Positions 45,207 through 54,700 of a DNA stretch of 64,000 nucleotides are shown here, piece after piece. The notes under the pieces are model-generated. The model was not told the origin of the DNA. It ran no database searches and saw only the letters and a list, made by a program, of their open reading frames with translations. Each line of letters begins with the position of its first letter. Within the stretch, counting starts at the first letter, position 1. The DNA lies in the NCBI GenBank assembly GCA_964436045.1, contig CAYTBN010000023.1, positions 32,983 to 96,982 of the forward strand, in the 5' to 3' direction. Source of the DNA: CAYTBN01 sp964436045. GTDB taxonomy: Bacteria; Myxococcota_A; UBA796; UBA9615; CAYRNR01. The position numbers were made by a program, and so were the translations under genes.

Positions 45207-47823
45207 ATGTCCGCCGTTCCGGGGTCCGCAGGTTGCCGTCCTCGTCCACCGTTGCATCCCCCCAGATGTAGAGGAACTCGGACTGGAAGTTGGTCACGTT
45301 GAGCACCTCCACGTAGAAGGTGAACTTGGCCTTGCGGAAATGCCGGAAGATCTCCGAACGCACGTTGATCTCGTGGAAGTTGCCGTAGCGCTCCGAGTTC
45401 AGCTCACCCAGCTCGAACGTGTAGCCGTCACCGGCCGAGTTCAGCACGGGGGAGACGGGCGTGTGGGGTCGCCCGGTGTGGAATTGGTAGCTCGCGCTGA
45501 GGATCCAGTCGCGGCGCTTGCCGACGGTCACGTTGATGCCCACAAGGGCCGTGTGACGCTGGTCCTGGGGGGGCGCGAACGTGGTGGGCTGGATCCGGTT
45601 CAGCGGGTTGGTGCGACGGGTGAACAGCAGGCTGTACTGGGCCACGCCACCGACCCGACCGGTGCGCATTCCGTACGAGAGGTCGAAGCCCGATGCCCAG
45701 CCCGTGCCGTCGTTGGTGTAGGTGATCCCCCGTTCCACGTCGTCCCGGTTGTCCGGGTTGACCACCAGGTTGTCCATCGCCTTGTAGTAGACCTCGGCTC
45801 GGATCAGCGCGCCGAAGGGCAGCAGCTGGTCCACTCCCGCGATCAGGTGCAGGTTGCGCTCGGCGCGGATCTGGGGGTTGCCGTAGGTGGCGTCGAGGAC
45901 CAGTGGGTCGAGCGGCGGCTGGTGGTAGAGGCCAGCGGCCAGCTTGAGGGTCGTGCGGGTCGGGAAGTTGTAGGCCAGCCCGAGCCGCGGACTGACGAGT
46001 TGCTGCCCGGTGGGGTTGGCGAACGACCAGCGAACTCCGAGCCGGGCGTCCAGACCGCCGACGATGCCCTGCCAGTCGTCCTCCACGTAGATCGCGCCGT
46101 CGGGCACGGTGAGCCGGGGATCCACGTGGATGATCGGTAGCCCGTAATCCGCCAACGGCAGCGAGTCCCAGGTGGGGATCGAGCGGCCATCCAGCACGTC
46201 GCCTTCGTTGACGAGCTCGACCATCGCCAGATCCATGCCCGCCGACAGCACGTTGTTGGCGAACAGCGGCGCCCGCAGGTCGGCGCGGCCGCCGATGCGC
46301 CGGAACAGGGTGTCGTCCTGGACATCGAACGCGCCGCGCCGGTCGTTCTCGCTGGTCTCGCTCAGGTACGACGCGGTGACGGCCAGCGAACCGCCGGTCG
46401 GCGTCTCGTAGAACAGGTCACCCCAGGCCAGGAAGGTGCGGTTGAGCATCCGCAGCTTGCCCTTGACCTCCCAGAGGGGATCCCCGTCCTCGTCCCCCTC
46501 TTCGAAGCTGATCAGGTCGTCGGAGTACAGGGCGGACATCCGCAGACGGGTGGTGGGGCCCGGGCGGGCGACGTAGCGGGCGAATACCTCGCCGAAGCGG
46601 GGGGTCAGGAAGTAGTCGCCGACCAGGTTGAGTTCCCGGAGGACGGCGAACACGGGCTCGAAATAGGTCCGTCGCCCACCCAGCACGATCGTCGACTGCT
46701 TGCGGGGCCCCACCGCGAAGGCTTGCACCCCTTTGGCCGTGGCCGTGCTGACGTCGATGGTCCCGTCCCAGCGGCCGGGTGTTCCGTCGTAGTAGCTCAC
46801 GTCGAGCACGCCGGACAAGCTGTCGCGGAAGACCGCAGGCGGCGCCCCCAGATACACCTCGGCCGTGTCGAGTAGCTCGGGATTGAACAGGGAGTTGAAG
46901 CCCGCCAGGTGGAACGGGTTGTACAGGGAGACGCGGTCCAGATAGAAGACCGTCTCCCCCGAGTCCCCGCCGCGGATCCAGAACTGTCCGTAGTGGGGGT
47001 CGGCGACCACCCCGGGCTGGCGTCCGACCGCCTGGATCACGTCCTCCATGCCGCCGGGGGTGAAGTCGATGTCACGGCGGGTCAACGACACGTGGGAGGT
47101 GACCGTCGACGGAGTGGTGGACAGGGGGGCTCGCTCGATCTCACGCCAGGGCTTGCGTCCCCTGACCACGGTCACGTTGGGGCTCTCGATCACCGGACGC
47201 AGCGCGGACTCCACCTCCACGCGCTCCCCCGGCCGCACCTCGATACGCTCCACGAGCCTGTGGTAGCCGTCCAGGTACAGCACCACGGTCTGGTCGCCGG
47301 CCTGGACGCGCTCGAAGGCGAAACGTCCCTGCGCGTCGGTGACCACACCGTCCCCCGATTCCGACAGCGACACAGAGACTCCGGCCAGGATCGCCCCGCT
47401 GATGGCATCGGCGACCACCCCCATCAGCTCACCGGTGGGCTCGGGTTGTGCCGCGGCCTGGACGTCCGCCAACCGGAACGAGAAGGTGTAGACGATGCGG
47501 ATCGCCTGTACCTCCCCGTCGACCTCGGCGGGGGTGAAGCGCAGCTGGGCCGCAGCCTCCAGGGCCGCCTCGTCACATCCGTGCCCGAGCCCCTCGAGTA
47601 CCTTCGGATCGCCGGCACTGCCGTCGATCTCGATGGTGAGCTCGACCTGTACGTCCCCCTCGGCCTCGGCAGCGATGGCGGCCTCGGGATAGTTGGGAAG
47701 TACCTCGTGGATCAGCTCGGGAGCCCGCGTCAGGACTGGCCCCGGGGGGGGCTCATCGGCGGCCCTGGCATCCACGGTGAGCGCGGCCAACAACAGGATC
47801 GGGGCGACGGTCGATCGCAGCAT
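45157..47823 (-). CDS. TonB-dependent receptor with N-terminal TonB-like domain
   Basis: 888 residues. After the signal peptide (about 1-22) comes a domain like the TonB C-terminus (about 35-117: VLPNYPEAAIAAEAEGDVQVELTI, CDEAALEAAAQLRFTPA). Next are a carboxypeptidase-regulatory-like Ig domain (about 131-210), the plug (about 225-340, VFYLDRVSLYNPFHLAGF) and a 22-strand type barrel to the final GFRLEY, whose last residue is aromatic as expected. It imports an unknown ligand across the outer membrane. The TonB-like module in the same chain as the receptor recurs in myxobacteria-like genomes and could self-energise or sense. Confidence 0.9.
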   Translation of the reverse strand: MLRSTVAPILLLAALTVDARAADEPPPGPVLTRAPELIHEVLPNYPEAAIAAEAEGDVQVELTIEIDGSAGDPKVLEGLGHGCDEAALEAAAQLRFTPAEVDGEVQAIRIVYTFSFRLADVQAAAQPEPTGELMGVVADAISGAILAGVSVSLSESGDGVVTDAQGRFAFERVQAGDQTVVLYLDGYHRLVERIEVRPGERVEVESALRPVIESPNVTVVRGRKPWREIERAPLSTTPSTVTSHVSLTRRDIDFTPGGMEDVIQAVGRQPGVVADPHYGQFWIRGGDSGETVFYLDRVSLYNPFHLAGFNSLFNPELLDTAEVYLGAPPAVFRDSLSGVLDVSYYDGTPGRWDGTIDVSTATAKGVQAFAVGPRKQSTIVLGGRRTYFEPVFAVLRELNLVGDYFLTPRFGEVFARYVARPGPTTRLRMSALYSDDLISFEEGDEDGDPLWEVKGKLRMLNRTFLAWGDLFYETPTGGSLAVTASYLSETSENDRRGAFDVQDDTLFRRIGGRADLRAPLFANNVLSAGMDLAMVELVNEGDVLDGRSIPTWDSLPLADYGLPIIHVDPRLTVPDGAIYVEDDWQGIVGGLDARLGVRWSFANPTGQQLVSPRLGLAYNFPTRTTLKLAAGLYHQPPLDPLVLDATYGNPQIRAERNLHLIAGVDQLLPFGALIRAEVYYKAMDNLVVNPDNRDDVERGITYTNDGTGWASGFDLSYGMRTGRVGGVAQYSLLFTRRTNPLNRIQPTTFAPPQDQRHTALVGINVTVGKRRDWILSASYQFHTGRPHTPVSPVLNSAGDGYTFELGELNSERYGNFHEINVRSEIFRHFRKAKFTFYVEVLNVTNFQSEFLYIWGDATVDEDGNLRTPERRTFTHLPIRPWFGFRLEY

Positions 47824-47904
47824 CCTTCCACGCTATCGCCGTGCTTCGCCGCCGGCAACTACGTCCGCTGGACCCCAAAGACAATGTTCATCCCATTTCC
47901 CCAC

Positions 47905-47932
47905 TTGTCAGATCCCCCCTGCCTGGTAAAGA
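47905..47932 (+). promoter_or_regulatory. Candidate promoter of the TPR gene
   Basis: TTGTCA (47905-47910) and TAAAGA (47927-47932) are separated by 16 bases, about 90 bases before the start at 48025. The region is AT-rich compared with its surroundings. Confidence 0.4.
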
Positions 47933-48024
47933 ATGACAATGCTGGCGTGGCTGGCGAATATGTAGTTGTGAATGCAGTAGCGGCGAGCAGTCGTCGCAGC
48001 GGAAGCGGAAGTGGAGGTATCGAG

Positions 48025-48492
48025 GTGGGCGGTTCCCGTATAACACCCGAGACGATCGATCTGCTCGACATGGCCCGTGACATGGCCCATGCGGGTCAGT
48101 ACGACGGCGCCGTCAAGGCCTACGAGGAGGCTCTGTCCGACCTGGAACAGGACGGCGCCAGCCCCCTGGCCGGCTCCACACACAATGACATGGCCGTTGC
48201 CATGTTCCAGCTGGGTGACCTGGACGGCGCCGCCATGCACATGCTCAAGGCGGTCTTCCTCCACGGTCACTTCAAGCAGTGGACCGACTTCTACCTGTCC
48301 CTGATCAGCCTGGCGCAGATCCACCGCGCCCGCGGCGAACACCGCATGGCGATCACCTGCCGTATCCACGCAGGCAAGGTTCGGGCTCATCTCTCCCAGA
48401 TCCAGCCGATGAACCGCCTGGAGGAGTCCAAACTCCGCTCCTTCCAGCAGGTCGTCGACACCGAGATGATGAAAGAAGCCAAGGTCCGCTAG
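48025..48492 (+). CDS. TPR-repeat protein
   Basis: 155 residues from GTG 48025, chosen for the GGAGG seven bases upstream; GTG 47947 and 47968 are earlier options. There is no signal peptide. Three or four tetratricopeptide units can be seen: AHAGQYDGAVKAYEEALSDL, STHNDMAVAMFQLGDLDGAAMHMLKAV, YLSLISLAQIHRARGEHRMAITCRIHAGKV. It is a cytoplasmic protein-interaction adaptor; its partner is unknown and no operon mate adjoins. Confidence 0.75.
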   Translation: MGGSRITPETIDLLDMARDMAHAGQYDGAVKAYEEALSDLEQDGASPLAGSTHNDMAVAMFQLGDLDGAAMHMLKAVFLHGHFKQWTDFYLSLISLAQIHRARGEHRMAITCRIHAGKVRAHLSQIQPMNRLEESKLRSFQQVVDTEMMKEAKVR

Positions 48493-49076
48493 GAGCCAGT
48501 CCGTTCCGGCTCCATCCGGCAAAGATCAATCGTCCCCTGCACCGGCGAAGCACCCGCTACCCCTTCCCCCTCCCCGAGCGAGCGAAGCGATGCGAATGCT
48601 CCTGCTCGGACCGCAATCAAGCGCCGGCCCTCCGCTGCCCGAGCCCAAGGCCGCCCCCGCAGCTACGGATCGAGGATCTGAGCTCCGAACGGCCTCCCCA
48701 CCGCCCCGCCGCGCCACTTCTTGCGTCTCGAACCACCCCCCAAAGCCCCTCAGCCCCCCGGCCGTTCTCCCTTGCCGCCCCGCAGCGGCCCCCTGGCCTC
48801 CCAAGCCCCTACCGAAGGCCCCGCACTTCCACATTCGGCCGCCAGGAGCCCAGCCGCTGGAATGAGTAGATTGTTATCAGTAGAACAAGAAAAGACCCGA
48901 GCCCTCTTATTGCCGAATGTGGGGGGGGGGGGACGCATTCGACAATGGGGTAAAAGGGCTCGGGCCACAAGTGCCGCCTGGGAAGGCCTAACCGGCCCCC
49001 ATTTCCTTCCCGCGACTCATGTGAAAGAGCAACCTGAATGTAAGCGTGACCCTGGGATCTGTCAAGACGGGATCGA
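48493..49076. other. Intergenic region with C-rich tract and a large hairpin
   Basis: About 580 bases with no supported gene. 48540-48850 is C-rich on the + strand with Pro-like codon runs in several frames and no family similarity. It is followed by an unusual hairpin with a 12-G loop at 48896-48964, flanked by AT-richer sequence (48865-48895). Confidence 0.5.
48896..48964. repeat. Inverted repeat enclosing a 12-G tract
   Basis: CCCGAGCCCT (48896-48905) pairs perfectly with AGGGCTCGGG (48955-48964). Inside, ATTGCCGAATG (48909-48919) pairs with CATTCGACAAT (48936-48946) with one mismatch. The loop holds G12 at 48921-48932. The two arms are 22 paired bases long in total. It could be a non-coding RNA or regulatory hairpin; the G tract might be an assembly-sensitive homopolymer. 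Confidence 0.6.
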
Positions 49077-49994
49077 CTACTCCACTGAACTTTCGCTCAG
49101 GTCTTCCTGCACGTCCAGATCGTCCAGCGCCCAGCGATCGCTGTGGATCTCCACTTCAAAGTCCCCTTGAATTGTGGAGATTCCGGAACTGGCGGAGAAC
49201 GAGTCCGTTTGCAGGGTCAGGTCGAAGGAACCGCTTGCCTGGCCCAGCCGCCCGTCCTCGCCCGGCATGGTCAGGCTGTCCAGCACCAGGTTCGGGGCCT
49301 CGTCGTCCTCCAGCTGTCCCGTCTCCTCGTCGAAGCGCTGGCCGAGCAGTGTCTCGAACAGCTCCCCGCCGACGATCAGACGGGACATCAGCTCGATGTC
49401 GTCCTCGGCGATGGGCAGCTCCTGGTCCTGGTCGTCCAGCACGGTCTGCTGGTAGTTGGCGGTCAGCTCGACGGGATAGTCCCACTCGCCGGCGGACCAG
49501 CCGTCCTCCTCGGCTGCCGCCGCCGGCAGGTTCACCAGCAGGATCAGGCGCAGATCCTCATCCAGCCGCTCGTAGCCGTCGTCGAGGTCGCTGAGCTCGG
49601 CCAGCAGCTGGTCGCCGAAGCGTTCATCTTCTTCATCACCGTTCCAGTCGTCGCTCGCCAGGTAGTCGAGGTCGTCGACGTCCAGGTGGTCACCGAATAC
49701 CTTGCCTGTGGTCAGGTGCGAGGTGATCTGCAGATCGCCGCGCTGGGTGATGACGGCGTCGATCCGGGTGGCCTTGTACGGCAGGTGGAGCGGCAGGTAG
49801 CCGGGCGCCTCTTCGAAGATGCCGTCGTACACGTCGCGGCGCGACGAGGGGAACAGCACGTCCTCGTAGTAGGCCAGATTTCCCTGCTCGAGGTAGAGAT
49901 TCAGATCGGCGTCGATATCGCCCGAAGCGCAACCGACCAGCGTTGCGGTGACCGTCCAGCCGACGAACAGGGCGGCCGTGAAGCAGCGTCTCAT
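49077..49994 (-). CDS. Acidic lipoprotein of unknown function
   Basis: 305 residues. The signal ends in LVGC. The mature protein is very acidic (DLDDGYERLDEDLRLILLV, LDDQDQELPIAEDDIEL) with beta features at both ends (ATRIDAVITQRGDLQITSHL; SFDLTLQTDSFSASS). No cysteine apart from the lipobox, no repeats and no family recognised. It is convergent with no gene on its right and lies between the hairpin region and the radical-SAM-like gene, which follows on the same strand only after 43 bases. Confidence 0.7.
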   Translation of the reverse strand: MRRCFTAALFVGWTVTATLVGCASGDIDADLNLYLEQGNLAYYEDVLFPSSRRDVYDGIFEEAPGYLPLHLPYKATRIDAVITQRGDLQITSHLTTGKVFGDHLDVDDLDYLASDDWNGDEEDERFGDQLLAELSDLDDGYERLDEDLRLILLVNLPAAAAEEDGWSAGEWDYPVELTANYQQTVLDDQDQELPIAEDDIELMSRLIVGGELFETLLGQRFDEETGQLEDDEAPNLVLDSLTMPGEDGRLGQASGSFDLTLQTDSFSASSGISTIQGDFEVEIHSDRWALDDLDVQEDLSESSVE

Positions 49995-50037
49995 GTCGCC
50001 TCCCTGGGCGCATCCTGCGGTCTGTCCGCGCGGTGTG

Positions 50038-51429
50038 TCAACGAGCGCGCACGGGGTAGACCCGCACCATCGCCCGATAGAAGGGCCGCGCCAGGGCCAT
50101 CCCGACCCCGGTCGCGTCCAGCGTTCCCTGCTTGCGCAGCCGGTGCAGATGGGTGTCCGCAGCGAGCAGTCGCAGCGCCCAGCGGTAGAACCCCACGGGC
50201 AGGCGTCGCGCGGCCGGGCGCTCGGGATCCGGCCAGCCGTGACGCAGGGTACGCATGCCGGGGATCCCCCGGGCCTGGATCTCGTGGGCGACGGCTGCGA
50301 TCTCCGGGTCCTCCAGGGTCAGCCCCCAGATCTGCGGCTCGAGCACGTTGAGCATCTCGACCGTGGCCATGATGTCCTCGCGGGTCTCCCCTTCGAGCCC
50401 GAGGCTGACGAGCACCCCCATGCCCACGCCGCGCTCACGGAGAAGGCGGCCGACCCGGTAGACGTCCTCGATCCCGTACCCGCGGTCCAGCTGCCCGAGC
50501 AGCCGCCGTGAGCCGGTGCCCACGTCGAACACGATCCGTTCGCAGCCCGTCCCGGTCATCGTGTCCAGCAGTCCCGGAGTGATGTCCTGGACGTGGCCGA
50601 AACACTCGTAGGGGATGTGGGTCTGACGCCGAACCAGGGCGGCCGCGAGCCGCCGGTGCCAGGCGGGGTCGTCGGTGAACACGTGGTCGATGAAGCGCAA
50701 GCGGTCCACCTGGAAGCGACGATCCAGATCGACGATCTCGTCCGCCACCAGCGCCGCACGGCGCCGCCGGTAGCCAGGGGTGTCGGGGAATCCGCGGGAG
50801 GTGACCAGCGCCAGCTGGGCGAAGCCGTGGACCTCGCGGTGCCGTTCCAGGTAGCCCCGGGTCGGGGCCTGTGCTCGGATGGGAGGCGGCAGCAGGTCCA
50901 GGTCCAGCAGCTCGGGGGCATCCGGGGTGTGGACCACCTGGCCGCCGATCCGCAGCGATAGCCCCGGGATCCGCCGCAGGCTGTCCGGGTCGAACCGGTA
51001 TCGGGCGGCCTGCAGGCGTTCGAGGAGCGCCTCGACGGTGAGTTCGGGCTCGCCGCGCACCACCAGGTCGACCCCGTGTTCCAGGTACAGCTCCGGCACG
51101 CCGGTGGGGTCGTCGCCAAAGGCGATCACCAGGGCACCTTGACGCCGGGCGGCGGCGACGAGGCGCCAGGCGGTGTCCCGGGTCGAGGGGTGGCCGAACA
51201 GCGCCGCAACCCGGGGCTTGCGCTCGCTGACGGTCACCTCGAACGAGGTCTCGTCCGGCTGCAGCGTGGGGTCGAAAAAATCCACCCGCCAGCCGCGGGC
51301 GGTGAGGAAGGCCGCCACACCTGCGGGGGTCAGCGGCGGATACGGCCGCATCACGTGTTGCTGATAGCGGTCGTTGCGCAGCAGGTATGCGTGGAAGGAG
51401 AGCAGATCCAACCGTTGGCCCTCGGTCAA
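50038..51429 (-). CDS. B12-binding radical-SAM-like protein lacking the cluster cysteines
   Basis: 463 residues from TTG, supported by GGAGGT six bases upstream; the frame continues to 51510 but without ribosome site. The N-terminal half (about 25-140) is a cobalamin-binding Rossmann-like domain: VAAFLTARGWRVDFFDPTL, VAALFGHPSTRDTAW, LYLEHGVDLVVRGEPELTVEALL. The second half follows B12-type radical SAM enzymes (RFIDHVFTDDPAWHRRL, TGCERIVFDVGTGSRRLL, LGLEGETREDIMATVEML). At the cluster loop, however, it reads SRGFPDTPGY (211-220) where the family has SRGCPxxCxFC. All three cysteines are gone. It may be a pseudoenzyme or bind its cluster differently. Confidence 0.8.
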   Translation of the reverse strand: MTEGQRLDLLSFHAYLLRNDRYQQHVMRPYPPLTPAGVAAFLTARGWRVDFFDPTLQPDETSFEVTVSERKPRVAALFGHPSTRDTAWRLVAAARRQGALVIAFGDDPTGVPELYLEHGVDLVVRGEPELTVEALLERLQAARYRFDPDSLRRIPGLSLRIGGQVVHTPDAPELLDLDLLPPPIRAQAPTRGYLERHREVHGFAQLALVTSRGFPDTPGYRRRRAALVADEIVDLDRRFQVDRLRFIDHVFTDDPAWHRRLAAALVRRQTHIPYECFGHVQDITPGLLDTMTGTGCERIVFDVGTGSRRLLGQLDRGYGIEDVYRVGRLLRERGVGMGVLVSLGLEGETREDIMATVEMLNVLEPQIWGLTLEDPEIAAVAHEIQARGIPGMRTLRHGWPDPERPAARRLPVGFYRWALRLLAADTHLHRLRKQGTLDATGVGMALARPFYRAMVRVYPVRAR

Positions 51430-51514
51430 GGTGCGACCTCCGCAACGGCTGCATGGTACCACCGCCCGCCCCGGGGCTGGACACCCGAGCGGCCCGGGGA
51501 CCCGTTGCAAATCC

Positions 51515-51542
51515 TTGACAAGGCACCCAATCGGCTCCTGTA
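51515..51542 (+). promoter_or_regulatory. Promoter candidate for the large Ig/barrel gene
   Basis: A consensus TTGACA (51515-51520) is followed after 16 bases by CTGTAT (51537-51542); TATCCT at 51541 is an alternative -10. The leader to the ATG at 51706 would be about 155 bases. Confidence 0.45.
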
Positions 51543-51705
51543 TCCTGATCGAGTTCCGCGTTCCATAGGCTTGCGTGCGCGACGCGTTCCGTTTGCGGGT
51601 TTGGACCGGGACTTCTAGACTCTCGGGTCGGTGCTGAGGCAGCGCGCCCGGCGATCACGGGACGGATCGGCGGAGCACCCGTTGAGAGAATCGGAGGAGA
51701 TGACG

Positions 51706-54700
51706 ATGAACGCCTGGGATCGGACGGCTCGTTTCCCCACCGGCTGGAGAGTGTGGGCGCTCCCGGTAATCATCGCGGCGCTGTTGTTGCCCTTGCAGCA
51801 AGCCGCGGCCCAGGGCGCGACGATCTCGTTGGGCCGGCCGATCGAGGTCGACCTGGTTCCGCCGGGGATCATCACCGCCAATGGCATGCCCCAGATCCTG
51901 ACTTTCGTGGTCACCGACGAGTACGGCGCGCTGGCCGCCGAGGCTCGGTTCCGCGGCACGTCCGTCGATGCCGGTCGACTCACCGAGTGGACTCAGCTCG
52001 CAGCTGGCCTGTTCACCTGTATCTACACGCCGCCGGAGAAGTCGCAGGTTCGGCAGGTCAAGTTGCGGGCCAAGGTCAAGGTGGACACCAAGTCCGCCGA
52101 GAAGGACTTCGACCTGGCGTTGCAGCCCTCGGGCGACGCACGCGTCGCCTTCGAGGCCAACCCCGCGGAGCTGGTGTTGGCGCGGGATCCCTTCTCGGCC
52201 CTGACCTTCACGATCACGGGCATGGACGGCGGTCCCCTCGACGGTCGGGAGCTGGCGGTCGCGGCGACGGTGGGCACCGTCCAGGACGTGAAGGGCATCG
52301 GTGGCGGCCGTTACCGCGCCCTCTACTTCCCCCCGGCCGGCCGGATCGCCCCGGAGGTCGCCCTGCTGTCCGTGGTGGACCTGGCGAACCCCGAGCGCGC
52401 CGTCGGCTTCTTCTCGCTACCCCTGGTCGGCAACATCAGCTGGCAGGTCAACGCGGGTATGGCGGGCGTCAACGTGACGATGGACGTGAGCCGCCAGCGT
52501 TTTGGCCCCTTCCCCACCGACGCCGCCGGCAACGCCACGGTGCCGATCCTCGTCCCGCCGGGGGTCTCCATCGCCTCGGCGACGGTCATGATGCCCGACG
52601 GTACGGCCATGGCTCCCCAGGCCATCGATCTGAGGGTGCCGCCGTTCAAACGACTGACGCTGGCACCGACCGCGCCGTATCTGCCGGGTGACGGCACGGC
52701 CCAGATCCCGATCTACGCCTTCGTGGTCGACGGCAATGGCCATGCGGACGCGTCAGCGAGTCCGCAGATCGCCACCGACCTGGGGCAGGTCTCCGCGATG
52801 GAATCCCTGGGGGAGGGCGTATACAGCGCGACCTTCACCGCTCCGCTGGCGGCGGCCACCACCCCGGTCACCGTGACGGCGGGGCTACCTGGTTCGCCCC
52901 AGGACGTGGCCACCGTCAGCTTCGACCTGGTATCGGCGTTGCCGGCCAGCATGGCCTTCGGCTCCAACCCGCCCAGCATCGCCTCGGGCAACTCGACGGT
53001 CTCGCTCTCGAGCGCCGTGACACCGCTGCCGGGGGGCTCCGCCGATCACGTGTTTGCCAGCTTCTACGGGGCGGACGGAGCGGTCACCGGCGTTGCCTCC
53101 CAGGGTGGCGGCACCTTCAGCGGGACGTACGTTGGCAACTTCGACCGTCGCACGGGGCTGATGGCGATGGCGGACGTCCCCGCGCTGCAGAAGCCGGCCC
53201 ACACGGTCGTCGCCTGGGCCGCAGATGACCAGGTGCTGACCAACGGGACGACGAGCATCGTGGCCATGGCCGTGGACCGCTACGGACTCCCGGTCCAGGG
53301 GATCGCACTGACGGCCTCGGTCCTCGAGGGGGGCGGTGAGGTCACGGGCGGTGGGACGACCGACGGGTTCGGGAAGACCGTGTTCGCCTTCACCGCAGCA
53401 CCCCTCGCCGGACTGTCGTTGGTGGGCATCCAGGGCGCGGGCGGCGGCTTCGTCTGTCCCATCTGGCAGACCACCACGTCGGTGGCGGGATTCGGCTTCC
53501 CCCTCAGCGGAGGCGAGACGCAGGCGGGAGCCCTCGGCCGCTGGGCTTCGCTGGTACGGCGGTTGGCCCTGGGCGGCGAGGTCCTGGCCGCGGTCGGGCT
53601 GGCCCCGGTGACACCCGGGACCACGACGCCGACCGACAATCCCTGGGGTACACCGACCGAGCCGGCGACCACACCGGTTGAGCCCGCGACCACCCCGGTT
53701 GAGCCCGCGACCACCCCCACCGAGCCGGTGACCACACTGGTCGAGCCCGCGACCACCCCCACCGAGCCGGTGACCACACTGGTCGAGCCCGCGACCACCC
53801 CCACCGAGCCGGTGACCACACCGGTTGAGCCCGCGACCACCCTCACCGAGCCGCCGCCTCCCATCGAGACGGCGAGCGCGATTCCGGCCCGCATCGAGGT
53901 GATCGCCGTCCCCCAGACCTTGCCACGGGACGGGAAGTCAACGGCCAGCATCCTGGTGCGGGTCCTGGACCTGCAGAGCCAGCTGGTGCCGGGCGAGGCG
54001 GTGGCCATCCAGTCCTCGGGTGGTGTTCTCAGCGACAAGATCGACAACGGTGATGGTTCGTTTCACGCCCTGCTGACCGCCCCCCGCGGTGGCGTCGACA
54101 ACCAGATCGCCGTGACCGCCAGCCGCCTCAGCGGCGAGCTGACCGCGGTGACCACCGTGTCGTTGACCGCGCCGGTCACGGCCACCACCGGCGGCACCCG
54201 GGTCGTCACGCCGCCGCCCTCGGGGGACCCTGGCTACCGCACCGGACGGGCGATGCTGCGCTATTCGATCGGCGGCTACATCTACCAGATGACGCCCGAG
54301 GCCTGTGCAGACGGCGTGCCCTGCGACACCTTCCCGAGCATCGACATCGTCGATTCGGACGGGGCGGGAATGCTGCCGATGCCCGAGAGCATCGGCGTCG
54401 AGGCCGAGGTGTTCCCCATCAAGTGGGTCGGGGCCAGCGTGCGCTTCGACCGCTACGGGTACCGGACCAACTACGCGACCACCACCGAAGCTGGCGCGGA
54501 CAGTGTGTTCCTCGATGGCATGTACCACATCATCGTGGGCGCCACGGGACGGCTGCCGCTGTTCGAGGGCGGGCCCGTCGGCCCCCTCGATATCCTCGCT
54601 GACCTCGGGTACCACGCCCAGGACGTGGTGGTCTTCCGCAGGGCCGAGGACGCCAACGGTGACAACACCTGGACCTGGCAGAACAAGTGGATCCACGGCA

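Noticed and set aside
48526..48834. Minus-strand ORF in the C-rich intergenic region
   Set aside because: Gly/Arg low-complexity translation, no ribosome site and open frames on several strands at once.
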